In this document: one piece after another, positions 9,330-17,478 of the stretch
Layout: each line of letters starts with the position of its first letter
Position numbering within the stretch: position 1 is the stretch's first letter
From: Janthinobacterium silvisoli
GTDB taxonomy: Bacteria; Pseudomonadota; Gammaproteobacteria; Burkholderiales; Burkholderiaceae_D
DNA length: 64,000 nt
Direction of reading: 5' to 3'
NCBI RefSeq assembly: GCF_014200725.1
Contig: NZ_JACHCL010000001.1
Coordinates: forward strand, 62,001 to 126,000
Program-made: the position numbers and the translations under genes
Notes under the pieces: generated by a model
Seen by the model: only the letters and a program-made list of their open reading frames with translations
Database searches by the model: none
What the model was told of the DNA's origin: nothing

Positions 9330-10220
9330 TCACGGCACCCCGAAAACGCGTTCCTGGAAGTGTTCCACCAGGAAATCAATGAACACGCGCAGCCGTGGCG
9401 GCATATGGCGGCTGGCTGGCCACAGCAGCCAGAAGCTCGCTTGCTGCGGCGTGTCATCGTCCAATACGGTCTGTAGCTGGCCCGCCGCCAGCTCGCGCTG
9501 CACCGTAAAGGCGGGCAGATAAGCGATACCCTGCCCCTGTACGGCCAGGAACACGCGCATTTCCACGCTGTTGCAGACCATGCCCGGCGCCAGTAACGCT
9601 CCTTCGTCGGCCATCGGCCAGGTTTCCAGCCGCCCGGTAGCAGGAAAGCGGTATTGCAAGCGCGCATGCTGCGCCAGGTCCAGAAGACTGGCTGGCCGCC
9701 CGTGTTGCGCCAGGTAGGCGGGCGAAGCCACCAGCAAGCGACGAAACGTGCACAAACGCCGCCGCGTCAAGCCGGAATCATCGAGCTCCCCGCTGCGCAA
9801 GACCGCGTCATAACCGTCGCCCACCACATTGACCAGCTCGTCGGAGAAATCGAGGTCCAGTTCGATGGCTGGGTAAGCTTGCATGAACGCCAGGATGGCA
9901 GGCTCGAACAGGCCGCTATAGCGTGGCAGGCTGATGCGCAAGCGTCCGCTGGGTGCACTGTTCGACTCGCTCAGCTCCTGCTCGGCCGCTTCCACTTCGG
10001 CCAGTATGCGCTTGCAGCGGTCGAGGAATTTGGCGCCTTCCGCCGTCAGCGCCAGGTGGCGCGTGCTGCGCTGGAACAGGCGCACGCCCAGCCGCGCCTC
10101 CATGCGGGCGATACTTTTTCCCACGGCCGACGACGACAAGCCCAACTGGCGGCCGGTGGCCGAAAAACTGCCGCTGTCGGCCACCTGCACAAACATGGCC
10201 ATGCCATGCAAACCTTCCAT
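9330..10220 (-). CDS. LysR-family transcriptional regulator
   Basis: A 296-residue LysR protein: an N-terminal winged helix-turn-helix (residues 4-63, with SGSFSATGRQLGLSSSAVGKSIARMEARLGVRLFQR split over the usual helices) and a C-terminal periplasmic-binding-protein-like effector domain from about residue 90. It is divergent from the MFS transporter at 10333 across 112 bases containing a perfect palindrome at 10238-10249. It therefore probably controls both itself and the transporter. The effector cannot be predicted. Confidence 0.92.
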   Translation of the reverse strand: MEGLHGMAMFVQVADSGSFSATGRQLGLSSSAVGKSIARMEARLGVRLFQRSTRHLALTAEGAKFLDRCKRILAEVEAAEQELSESNSAPSGRLRISLPRYSGLFEPAILAFMQAYPAIELDLDFSDELVNVVGDGYDAVLRSGELDDSGLTRRRLCTFRRLLVASPAYLAQHGRPASLLDLAQHARLQYRFPATGRLETWPMADEGALLAPGMVCNSVEMRVFLAVQGQGIAYLPAFTVQRELAAGQLQTVLDDDTPQQASFWLLWPASRHMPPRLRVFIDFLVEHFQERVFGVP

Positions 10221-10237
10221 ATCACTCCACGATTCAA

Positions 10238-10249
10238 GACAAATTTGTC
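10238..10249. promoter_or_regulatory. Palindrome between lysR and MFS genes, likely LysR operator
   Basis: GACAAATTTGTC is a perfect 12-base palindrome in the short divergent intergenic region, 18 bases upstream of the LysR start. Its T and A positions are compatible with the T-N11-A rule for LysR binding boxes. Binding is inferred from position and symmetry. Confidence 0.5.
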
Positions 10250-10332
10250 CGATATGTTGATCAGTTTAGCCCATTTTTCTTTAATCATGGCGCGACCATA
10301 CTCTGCGCTCTATCTTTACGTATGAGTCCGCC

Positions 10333-11832
10333 ATGCCTGTTTCGCCCGCTTCCCGACTATCCTTATTGCTGCAAGTACTGGCCGCCTGCCTGACGGGCTT
10401 GCTGATCCCCCTGTGTTTTACAGGCCCGGCCGTAGTGCTGCCCGCCCTCAGCGCTGAGCTGGGCGGCAGCGCCTCCACCCTGAACTGGGTCATCAATGCC
10501 TACATCCTCAGTTATGGCAGCGCCATGATGGTGGCTGGGAGCCTGACCGATTTGCTGGGCCGGCGCCGCGTATGGCTGGCCGGCATGCTGGTGTTTTGCG
10601 GGGCCACCGTGGCGATTGCCGCAGCACCCAGCGTATGGATGATTTCTGTGCTGCGCTTCATACAGGGACTCGGTGGCGCCGCTGCGTTCGCCGCCGCCAT
10701 GTCCTCGCTGGCGCCGTTGTTCCACGGTGCGGCGCGCAACCGCATCATGAGTTTGCTGGGCACCACCTTCGGCCTGGGCCTGGCTTTCGGTCCACTGGCG
10801 GCCGGCGCCATGCTGGAATGGGCCGACTGGCCAGCCGTCTTTTACGCCACCGCCGTGCTGGGACTGCTGGGCTTGTTGCTGGTGGCGGTCAGCGTGCCGG
10901 CCGATAGTGCGCAAACGGCAGGCCGGCTGGACTGGCCCGGCGCCGTCGGTTTCAGCGCGGCGCTGGGGCTGCTGACTTTTGCCATGCTGCAAGCGCCCGA
11001 ACATGGCTGGTCCAGCGCCAGCGTATGGCTGCCGCTGGCCGCAGCGCTGCTGTTGTTCGGCCTGTTCATCAGGACCGAACGCAAGACGCTCCAGCCGATG
11101 CTGGACTTGTCGCTGTTTCGCCAGCGCCACTTCGTCGGCGTGCAAGTACTGGCCGCCTCGCCCGCCTTTTTGTTTATCGTGCTGATCGTGATGCTGCCCG
11201 GCCGCTTTATCGGCGTCGATGGCCATACGCCGCTGGCCGCGGGCCGCTTGATGATCGCCCTGGCCGCGCCGCTATTGTGCGTGCCCATGCTGGCCGCTTG
11301 GCTATTGCGCTGGTGCAGCGCGGCCACCCTGTGCGCAGCAGGCTTGCTGTTGACCGCTGCCGGCCTGGCCTGGCTGGCCCTGGTCATGGGACATGGCAGT
11401 GACGCCATCCTGATATTACCCTTGCTGCTGATAGGCGTGGGCATAGGCTTGCCTTGGGGCTTGATGGATGGCATGGCGCTCAGCGTGGTGGAGCCAGAGC
11501 GGGCCGGCATGGCGACGGGCATCTTCAATACCGTGCGCGTCAGCGCCGATGGCGTTGCGCTGGCGGTGGCTGGCGCCGTGCTGGCCGGCTTGATCGCGAT
11601 GCGCCTGGGCCAGCTGCTGCCGCCTGAGCTGCCCCTGCTGGCAGCGGCCAGCCGCGCCGCCCTGGGCAACCTGCAGCAGGCGGCGATATTATTGCCGGGT
11701 CAACAAGAGGTGCTGCGCACAGCTTATGACGGCGCCTTCCGCGCAATGCTGGCCTGCCTGTCCGGCCTGGCGGTACTGCTGGCGGTACTGGTGAGGTATT
11801 TACTGGTCAAGCGTCCAGGCCAAACGAAATAG
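10333..11832 (+). CDS. MFS drug-efflux transporter, DHA2 (14-TM) type
   Basis: A 499-residue integral membrane protein made almost entirely of hydrophobic helices, consistent with 14 transmembrane segments. Motif A is seen as G-S-L-T-D-L-L-G-R-R-R-V-W after TM2, and antiporter motif C-like glycine and proline residues occur in LLGTTFGLGLAFGPLAAG. Family members export drugs or dyes with proton antiport across the inner membrane. It is divergently paired with the LysR gene, the likely regulator. The 3' end overlaps the convergent CPBP-like gene by 26 bases. Confidence 0.9.
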   Translation: MPVSPASRLSLLLQVLAACLTGLLIPLCFTGPAVVLPALSAELGGSASTLNWVINAYILSYGSAMMVAGSLTDLLGRRRVWLAGMLVFCGATVAIAAAPSVWMISVLRFIQGLGGAAAFAAAMSSLAPLFHGAARNRIMSLLGTTFGLGLAFGPLAAGAMLEWADWPAVFYATAVLGLLGLLLVAVSVPADSAQTAGRLDWPGAVGFSAALGLLTFAMLQAPEHGWSSASVWLPLAAALLLFGLFIRTERKTLQPMLDLSLFRQRHFVGVQVLAASPAFLFIVLIVMLPGRFIGVDGHTPLAAGRLMIALAAPLLCVPMLAAWLLRWCSAATLCAAGLLLTAAGLAWLALVMGHGSDAILILPLLLIGVGIGLPWGLMDGMALSVVEPERAGMATGIFNTVRVSADGVALAVAGAVLAGLIAMRLGQLLPPELPLLAAASRAALGNLQQAAILLPGQQEVLRTAYDGAFRAMLACLSGLAVLLAVLVRYLLVKRPGQTK

Positions 11833-12355
11833 CAATCAGGATGGCCGTGTTATTGCAGGCGCGCGAAAAAGCCGTGGTGGTGTAGGCAGCAGCGACGCCC
11901 TGGTCGCGGTAGCGCAGGTAGACAAAGCTGAACATGGCGCCGGAACCGAGGGCGACGATGGCGTGCAGCAAGCCGCCGCTCAGGTAATGGACGATGCCCC
12001 AGAAGATGGCGCCGATAAAAATGCTCCACTGCCGGTTGATCCGCATGCGCTTGAGTATTTCGAGCGGCAGTAGCTGGCCGAGGAAGGTTTCCAGTATCGG
12101 CGAATAAATGATGACCCAGAATACCAGCAGCGGCAGCGACATTTCGCGCTTGAATTTGGCCAGCCCCGTATGCGCGCCCCAGTACTGGGGTGGCAGCAGC
12201 CATTTGGTCAGTGTCAGAATGACAAAACACAGCAGACAGGTAAGCACACCCCAGCCGAGTCCGGCCAGGGCCAGTTTCAATACGGGCGGCGACGGCTTGT
12301 GAACCAGCTCGACACCTTCCGGATTGACAACGTCATCGCTACTGCGCGCTTGCAT
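11807..12355 (-). CDS. CPBP (CAAX/Abi)-like membrane protein with degenerate active site
   Basis: A 182-residue multi-pass membrane protein. The sequence SPILETFLGQLLP occupies the place of the CPBP protease motif E-E-x-x-x-R, but the second Glu is Thr and the Arg is Gln. The third motif reads S-R-A-C-N where H-x-x-x-N is expected. The fold assignment is thus plausible but protease activity is doubtful. The start at 12355 (MQARSSDDVV) has AGGAAA seven bases upstream; upstream in-frame ATGs lack such a site. Confidence 0.65.
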   Translation of the reverse strand: MQARSSDDVVNPEGVELVHKPSPPVLKLALAGLGWGVLTCLLCFVILTLTKWLLPPQYWGAHTGLAKFKREMSLPLLVFWVIIYSPILETFLGQLLPLEILKRMRINRQWSIFIGAIFWGIVHYLSGGLLHAIVALGSGAMFSFVYLRYRDQGVAAAYTTTAFSRACNNTAILIAISFGLDA

Positions 12356-12427
12356 GGTATTTCCTGGCAATGATCCAGCTTTCATTGTAGCGCGGAATAG
12401 CAAATCTGCGCGCTACAAGCAGCCCGC

Positions 12428-14056
12428 TTACCTGGTGGCCAGGCGCAACGAACGCTGAACGCTTTGAGCATGCGCGGCACGTTGCGGGCGTTGAACGCGG
12501 CCAGGCGCGTGCGCCAGCTTGAAGATGCCCACTTCCTGCTCGAGTTGCGCCGCCTGCTGCTGCAATTCTTGGGCGGCAGCGGCAGCCTGTTCCACCAGCG
12601 CCGCATTTTGCTGCGTAACGCGGTCCATGTCGACGATTGCGTGGTTCACTTGCTCGATGCCGGAGCCTTGTTCCTGCGTGGCGTGGCTGATCTCGGCCAT
12701 GATGCCCGTCACCCGGGCGATGCCGGCCACCACTTCATGCATGGTGGCGCCCGCCTGTTCGACCAGCACCGTGCCCGTGCCGACCTTGCTGACGGAATCA
12801 TCGATCAGCACCTTGATTTCACGCGCGGCGGCGCTTGACCTCTGCGCCAGGCTGCGCACTTCCGTGGCAACCACGGCAAAGCCGCGCCCCTGCTCGCCAG
12901 CGCGGGCCGCTTCCACGGCCGCGTTCAAGGCCAGGATATTGGTCTGGAAGGCAATGCTGTCGATCACGCCAATGATATCGACGATCTTGTTCGACGAGGC
13001 ATGGATCAAGCCCATCGTCTGCACCACTTCGGCCACCGCCTTGCCGCCCTGCTCCGATACGTTAGACGCCTCGCGCGCCAGCAAGTTCGCCTGCTGGGCA
13101 TTATCGGCATTCTGGCGCACGGCCGTAATCAGTTGCTCCATCGAGGAAGCCACTTCTTCCAGCGAGCCGGCCTGCTGCTCGGTACGCTGCGACAAATCGC
13201 GGTTGCCCGAGGCAATCTCGGTCGACGCCGTGGCAATGCTTTCCGTTCCCAGCCGCACCTTGCCGACGATGGCGGCCAGCTTGTCGCGCATGGTCTTGAT
13301 GGCAAACAGCAAGCTGCTGTCGTCGCCGCTACGCGTTTCCACTTCAATATCGAGTTCGCCTTGGGCGATGCGGCCCGCGATGGCGGCAGCATACGCCGGT
13401 TCGCCACCGAGCTGACGCAGCAAGCCGCGCGTAATTACGGTGGCAATCACGATGCAGACCAGCACGCTAACGACCGCCAGCAAGGCGATCCAGCGCAAGG
13501 AATGGCTATAAATCGCGCGCGCCGCCTCGCTGGCCAGGTTCGATTCACCCTGCACCGATTTGAGCATGGTGTCTATATCGCTGACGATCTGGCGCCGCAA
13601 GGGGCTGCATTCATTGACCAGGAAACTGCCATATTGCTCCATCTGCCCCGTTTCGCGGAACTTGCGCGGGCGCTGCAATTCCTTCGCCATCGCCTGCAAG
13701 CCCGTGCTGACCTTGTCGAACTGGGGATCGCCCGCGAAACGCGGCGCCAGCTGGGCCAGCGCCTGCATATAGCGTTCCCGTTGCCGGTCGAGAATATCGA
13801 GTTCCTTGTCGGCCGCCTCGCGCTCATGGAAAATATAGGCGTTGCGGGCAGCCAGGCCCGTCTGGTCCAGCGCTTCGCGCGCCACGTACAGCGGTTCCAG
13901 TTTTTCCTGGCGAACTTGTTCCTGTGCGCTGACGGCGTCTGCGATGGCGCCGATGCGCAGCAGCGCAAACGCCGCCAGTAGCAGCATCAGCACGATCAGT
14001 GCGCCAAAGCCAGCGGAAAGGCGAGCGCCTATCGTCAGACTATTCAGTGTCTTCAT
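12428..14056 (-). CDS. Methyl-accepting chemotaxis protein
   Basis: A 542-residue chemoreceptor. It has an N-terminal transmembrane helix (residues 10-32), a periplasmic four-helix-bundle sensor region, a second helix near residues 190-212, a HAMP linker, and a cytoplasmic coiled coil. The signalling tip shows the conserved [20 protein letters not shown] run that contacts CheA and CheW. The start at 14056 ([13 protein letters not shown]) has AGGATA upstream. No che genes are nearby and the ligand is unknown. No C-terminal CheR-docking pentapeptide of the NWETF type is seen. Confidence 0.95.
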   Translation of the reverse strand: MKTLNSLTIGARLSAGFGALIVLMLLLAAFALLRIGAIADAVSAQEQVRQEKLEPLYVAREALDQTGLAARNAYIFHEREAADKELDILDRQRERYMQALAQLAPRFAGDPQFDKVSTGLQAMAKELQRPRKFRETGQMEQYGSFLVNECSPLRRQIVSDIDTMLKSVQGESNLASEAARAIYSHSLRWIALLAVVSVLVCIVIATVITRGLLRQLGGEPAYAAAIAGRIAQGELDIEVETRSGDDSSLLFAIKTMRDKLAAIVGKVRLGTESIATASTEIASGNRDLSQRTEQQAGSLEEVASSMEQLITAVRQNADNAQQANLLAREASNVSEQGGKAVAEVVQTMGLIHASSNKIVDIIGVIDSIAFQTNILALNAAVEAARAGEQGRGFAVVATEVRSLAQRSSAAAREIKVLIDDSVSKVGTGTVLVEQAGATMHEVVAGIARVTGIMAEISHATQEQGSGIEQVNHAIVDMDRVTQQNAALVEQAAAAAQELQQQAAQLEQEVGIFKLAHAPGRVQRPQRAAHAQSVQRSLRLATR

Positions 14057-14586
14057 TGGGTATCCTATGTCCAGCTTGTCTATCATTGAAATGGTTTCCG
14101 CTGCTCCATGTACCAGGGACGGGGAGCTTGCGGATAGTGCGTCTCAGTCGCTGTGCCATGCCGTGTAACAGGAATGGTCAGACATCGTCGCTTCTGGCCG
14201 GCATTTTTTAGGCAGTCAGATTTGTAACTTCTAGTGATGGCGCTTTTTTGGCATTGTTGTCAATGCGGCGTCACGCGCATACGCGTGAGCAGCCGGAATT
14301 ATATCCCAGCAGCAATATGTCATGTTCTCCTGAATCCACGTTTTATGTCTTGACGTGCATCAAACAAGGGGACAAATGTTACCAAAAGACAATTTCTCAA
14401 CTTGTTAAGCAGCCATCCGCTATCTGCACTTACGCACCTGGCGCAAGCAGGTATGGAAAGTGTGCAATAAAAACAGGCAAGACACGCTCGCCATAAATAT
14501 GACTTCAGTATTCCTTCACCTGCGTCAGGGGTAAGGGGGCGATTAACTGTATATAATCACCCCATTCTTTACAATCGGGGTGTGGT
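14057..14586. other. Divergent intergenic region between chemoreceptor and LpxO-like gene
   Basis: About 530 bases with no convincing gene; the short open frames here have no ribosome-binding site or recognisable product. The base composition is lower in GC than the flanks, as expected for promoters. A TATAAT box at 14552-14557 lies 30 bases upstream of the rightward gene. Confidence 0.6.
14552..14557 (+). promoter_or_regulatory. Probable -10 box for the LpxO-like gene
   Basis: A perfect TATAAT hexamer lies 30 bases upstream of the ATG at 14587. No good -35 hexamer is visible at the standard distance, so the promoter may depend on an activator. An imperfect inverted repeat (GGGGCGATTA and TAATCACCCC) surrounds it, a possible repressor or activator site. 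Confidence 0.4.
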
Positions 14587-15486
14587 ATGAAGTGGGCCTT
14601 GTTGGGCATTTTTGTAATTTCTGTTTTACATATTCATTTCCGTGGCAAGGTGCGCCTGCCGTTCCGCCGCCAGCTGTTCGACCATTCGTCGTTCATGGCG
14701 CCGCTGAACCTGTTCATGCATGTCTTTTCGAAAGTCCCGGCCACGCCTTACCTGGCCGTTGCCGACTTCCCGGAGCTGGCGCCGCTGCAGCAGAACTGGC
14801 ACATCATCCGCGATGAAGCGCTGCGCATGCAGGAGCTGAAAAAGATCAAGGCGGCTGAAAAGAATGATGACGTGGGTTTCAATTCCTTCTTCAAGTATGG
14901 CTGGAAGCGTTTTTACCTGAAATGGTATGACGCGAACCACCCATCGGCACAGCAGATGTGCCCGCAAACCTATGCGCTGCTGCAATCGATTCCGTCGATC
15001 AAGGCCGCCATGTTTGCCGAGCTGCCCAAAGGCGGCAAGCTGAACCCGCACCGCGATCCGTTCGCCGGCTCCCTGCGCTATCACCTGGGCCTGCAAACGC
15101 CGAACGATGACCGCTGCTATATCGATGTCGATGGCGAGCGCCACAGCTGGCGCGATGGCCTGGCCGTGATGTTCGATGAAACGTATATCCACTCGGCCCG
15201 CAACGACGCCGACAGCGACCGCATCATCCTGTTCTGCGATATCGAGCGCCCCATGCGCTACCGCTGGGCGCAAGGCTTGAACCGCTGGCTGGGCCGCACG
15301 TTGATGACGGCTGCCGCTTCGCCAAATGAGCTGGGCGACCAGGTTGGTGGCGTCAGCAAGCTGTTCCGCATTTCCTGGGCCATGGGCCAGTACCGCCGCC
15401 AGTTCAAGGCGTGGAACAAGACGGCATATCAGTTGTCCAAGGTAGCATTGGTCGTGGCCATCGTCGCCTTGATCTACTTTATCTGA
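14587..15486 (+). CDS. Aspartyl/asparaginyl beta-hydroxylase-type dioxygenase, LpxO-like lipid A hydroxylase
   Basis: A 299-residue Fe(II)/2-oxoglutarate dioxygenase of the family that includes LpxO. The iron site is visible as H-R-D in LNPHRDPFAGSLRYHLGL and the distal His in YIHSARNDADSDRIIL, where the following Arg would bind 2-oxoglutarate. An N-terminal and a C-terminal hydrophobic helix suggest inner-membrane anchoring, as in LpxO, which hydroxylates the secondary acyl chain of lipid A. A bidirectional terminator follows. Substrate is by family only. Confidence 0.8.
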   Translation: MKWALLGIFVISVLHIHFRGKVRLPFRRQLFDHSSFMAPLNLFMHVFSKVPATPYLAVADFPELAPLQQNWHIIRDEALRMQELKKIKAAEKNDDVGFNSFFKYGWKRFYLKWYDANHPSAQQMCPQTYALLQSIPSIKAAMFAELPKGGKLNPHRDPFAGSLRYHLGLQTPNDDRCYIDVDGERHSWRDGLAVMFDETYIHSARNDADSDRIILFCDIERPMRYRWAQGLNRWLGRTLMTAAASPNELGDQVGGVSKLFRISWAMGQYRRQFKAWNKTAYQLSKVALVVAIVALIYFI

Positions 15487-15520
15487 TCTGCTTTATCTGA
15501 TACTGCCAGCTCCAAATGCA

Positions 15521-15544
15521 ACAAGCCGCCCTCGGGCGGCTTGT
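15521..15544. terminator. Bidirectional rho-independent terminator
   Basis: A perfect 10-base stem (ACAAGCCGCC and GGCGGCTTGT) with a 4-base loop lies between the ends of the convergent LpxO-like and DUF1439 genes. It would serve both. Confidence 0.85.
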
Positions 15545-15564
15545 TTCGTTTACAGAACTTGTGC

Positions 15565-16134
15565 TTACTTCGCCGGCTCCACCGTCACCACCAGCCCATC
15601 GCTGGTGGTCTTGATCTGTGTGGGCATGAATTGCACGCCAGCGTAGCGCAGCTCGTCGGGCTTGAAAGTGTAGATCGGGGTTTCATGCAGCAACTGGTCG
15701 GCCACCAGGCTGGCGATCTTGGCGAACTGGCGCTGCTGGCCTTCATCCATGCCATCGATGCCTACCTTGTCCACGCTGGCGTCGTTCAGATAGACGGCGT
15801 TGCGCTGCGGATTAAAAGTCAGACGGCCCGAGATGGCCAGGCTGCCATGCCAGGACTTGCGGATAAATGGCGGCGCCACATCGGCGTCCAGCGACAGGGC
15901 AACGCGGTCGCGTTCCGGCTGCATCGCCAATTGCGGATGCGACAGTTTCACATCGATCACGGACAAGACGCGCTTGTCGATAGGAAAGCGGCGATCGAGG
16001 CCTTGCTGCATCTTGCCCAGCGACAGATTCACATCGCGCGGCCCGATCAGGGTCGAGCAGGAAGCGAGCAAAGTACAGGCGACGGCGGCAAAAGCCAGGG
16101 TTTTCAAGATAGGTCGTGCAGCGGTGGCAGTCAT
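15565..16134 (-). CDS. DUF1439 lipoprotein (YceB-like)
   Basis: A 189-residue lipoprotein precursor. The signal peptide ends in the lipobox L-A-S-C with the lipidated Cys near residue 24, and the next residue is Ser, favouring outer-membrane sorting. The rest matches the DUF1439 family of small beta-rich envelope lipoproteins (SLGKMQQGLDRRFP at the start of the mature domain). The start at 16134 is chosen because it gives a normal-length signal peptide. Role unknown. Confidence 0.8.
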   Translation of the reverse strand: MTATAARPILKTLAFAAVACTLLASCSTLIGPRDVNLSLGKMQQGLDRRFPIDKRVLSVIDVKLSHPQLAMQPERDRVALSLDADVAPPFIRKSWHGSLAISGRLTFNPQRNAVYLNDASVDKVGIDGMDEGQQRQFAKIASLVADQLLHETPIYTFKPDELRYAGVQFMPTQIKTTSDGLVVTVEPAK

Positions 16135-16196
16135 GGCGGATTTTTTAACATCATCAACAAAGTGCGTGTATCTTACACACCGGCCGGCAGCAACAC

Positions 16197-16228
16197 AAAC
16201 GGCGCGCACTTTGACATGGGCGCCGTTT
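16197..16228. terminator. Hairpin, possible terminator of the small-peptide operon
   Basis: A 9-base stem (AAACGGCGC and GCGCCGTTT) with a 14-base loop lies downstream of the leftward small-peptide gene and is followed by T5 on the rightward strand. No rightward gene needs it, so the leftward assignment is inferred and the T-tract is on the less useful side. Confidence 0.4.
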
Positions 16229-16261
16229 TTATTTCCTTATCTATTCCCTATCTATTCCTTA

Positions 16262-16336
16262 TTAACGCACAAATAAGGCGATCAGAATCACGATGGGCAG
16301 TGGAATACCGAGCAGCAATAAAAGAATCGAACGCAT
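16262..16336 (-). CDS. 24-residue hydrophobic membrane peptide
   Basis: A very short gene, ATG at 16336 and TAA at 16264-16262, with a strong AGGAGA ribosome-binding site 6 bases upstream. The product begins MRSILLLLLG, continues with IPLPIVILIALF, and ends in an Arg, so it is essentially one transmembrane helix with a short charged start. It starts 23 bases after the stop of the membrane protein gene at 16360 and is probably cotranscribed. Single-helix peptides of this size often modulate a membrane partner; that role is inference. Confidence 0.7.
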   Translation of the reverse strand: MRSILLLLLGIPLPIVILIALFVR

Positions 16337-16359
16337 GATTATCTCCTAATTAATTAAGT

Positions 16360-17301
16360 TTAAACACTCACCTGGCGCAACACACGTTCGTGGTCGCGCT
16401 GGCGGCCACCCCAGGTCGCTGCCAGGCTGGCGACAAAGGCGCCCAGCAACAGGGCCACGAACATCCACAGGGCAGTATGGGCGCCGGCCTTGCGGGCCGT
16501 ATCGGCAGCTTGCTGGGCAGCTGCCTTGGCGTCGGCGGCGGCTTTCGCGGCACGGTTGTAGACGGCGTCAACACGCGCTTCGGCATCGGCCTGGCTCAAG
16601 CCGGTACGCTTGGCCACCAGCTGGCCCAGGTAGGCGCGGTCGTCAGGCGCCAGGTTGCCCGTGCTGAGACTAGTGGCGAAGATCTTGCCGATTTCGCCGC
16701 GCTGGTCGGCCGTATTGGCACCGGTATCGGCGGCAGGGGCAGGTGCAACGCCGCCGGCAGGAGCTGGAGCAGCGCGCAGCAACATATCAGAGAAATAATC
16801 AAGTGGATTGCCAGCGTGGCTGGCGCCACCCTCGCCTGCTTTCGAAGCAGCCACCGCGCCGGCTGGTCCGATGGCCTGCCCCGCGGCTTGCGCCGCCCCG
16901 CTACCTGCTTCGATAGCGCCACTGAGCACGGCCCGCGTGCCGCTAGCTAGCACGGCCACGGTGATCAGGGTCGCCACGGCCCAGGCCAGCAAGCCATGCG
17001 CCGTATCGCGGAAATGGACTTCATCGGCATGTACGCTACTCCATTTCACGCGCAGACGACCCGCCAGATAGCCGCCGATGCCGGACGCAGCCAGTTGCAT
17101 GAAGGCGAGCCAGACGATGGTCGACACGCCGATGGCCGTGGCATTGAAGGACCATGGCGACATGGACGACAGTCCCAGGCCGACGCCGAGTATCAACAGG
17201 ATGAAGGATAGCGCTGCGGCAGCGGCGGCGCCCGCGATGACGGCCCCCCAGGACACACCCGATTGGTTCAGGTCCGTTGCGGATAGTTGTGTAGCTTGCA
17301 T
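16360..17301 (-). CDS. Multi-pass membrane protein (PhnA-like annotation in related genomes)
   Basis: A 313-residue protein with about four transmembrane segments: one at residues 14-38 rich in Ala (SWGAVIAGAAAAAALSFILLILGVG), one at 50-72, one near 95-115, and one at the C-terminus (LWMFVALLLGAFVASLAATWGG). The region between is Ala-rich and charged (ADAEARVDAVYNRAAKAAADAK), probably helical. The start at 17301 (MQATQLSATD) has GGGGAGA upstream. Similar proteins are sometimes labelled PhnA-like, but no link to phosphonate metabolism is visible. Cotranscribed with the small peptide. Confidence 0.7.
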   Translation of the reverse strand: MQATQLSATDLNQSGVSWGAVIAGAAAAAALSFILLILGVGLGLSSMSPWSFNATAIGVSTIVWLAFMQLAASGIGGYLAGRLRVKWSSVHADEVHFRDTAHGLLAWAVATLITVAVLASGTRAVLSGAIEAGSGAAQAAGQAIGPAGAVAASKAGEGGASHAGNPLDYFSDMLLRAAPAPAGGVAPAPAADTGANTADQRGEIGKIFATSLSTGNLAPDDRAYLGQLVAKRTGLSQADAEARVDAVYNRAAKAAADAKAAAQQAADTARKAGAHTALWMFVALLLGAFVASLAATWGGRQRDHERVLRQVSV

Positions 17302-17355
17302 AAATTTCTCCCCAAGAGCGTGGTTGTATATCGGCGTAAACAGCAGCGCCAAGGC

Positions 17356-17376
17356 GGCGCACCAAGCTGGTGCGCC
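17356..17376 (-). terminator. Hairpin downstream of prsR
   Basis: A perfect 9-base stem (GGCGCACCA and TGGTGCGCC) with a 3-base loop about 100 bases after the prsR stop. There is no clear T-tract, so it is a weak terminator at best. Confidence 0.4.
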
Positions 17377-17478
17377 AAGGTGATGATGTATAGGGAGGAT
17401 GGCCTGCTACTGTTTTCGCGTATGTGCGGCGTCGTACACAATCTTGATATTCATGCCATGATCGAAAGACCGTATGAT

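Noticed and set aside
14248..14496. An 82-codon frame in the chemoreceptor/LpxO gap
   Set aside because: No ribosome-binding site and amino acid use not typical of a protein.
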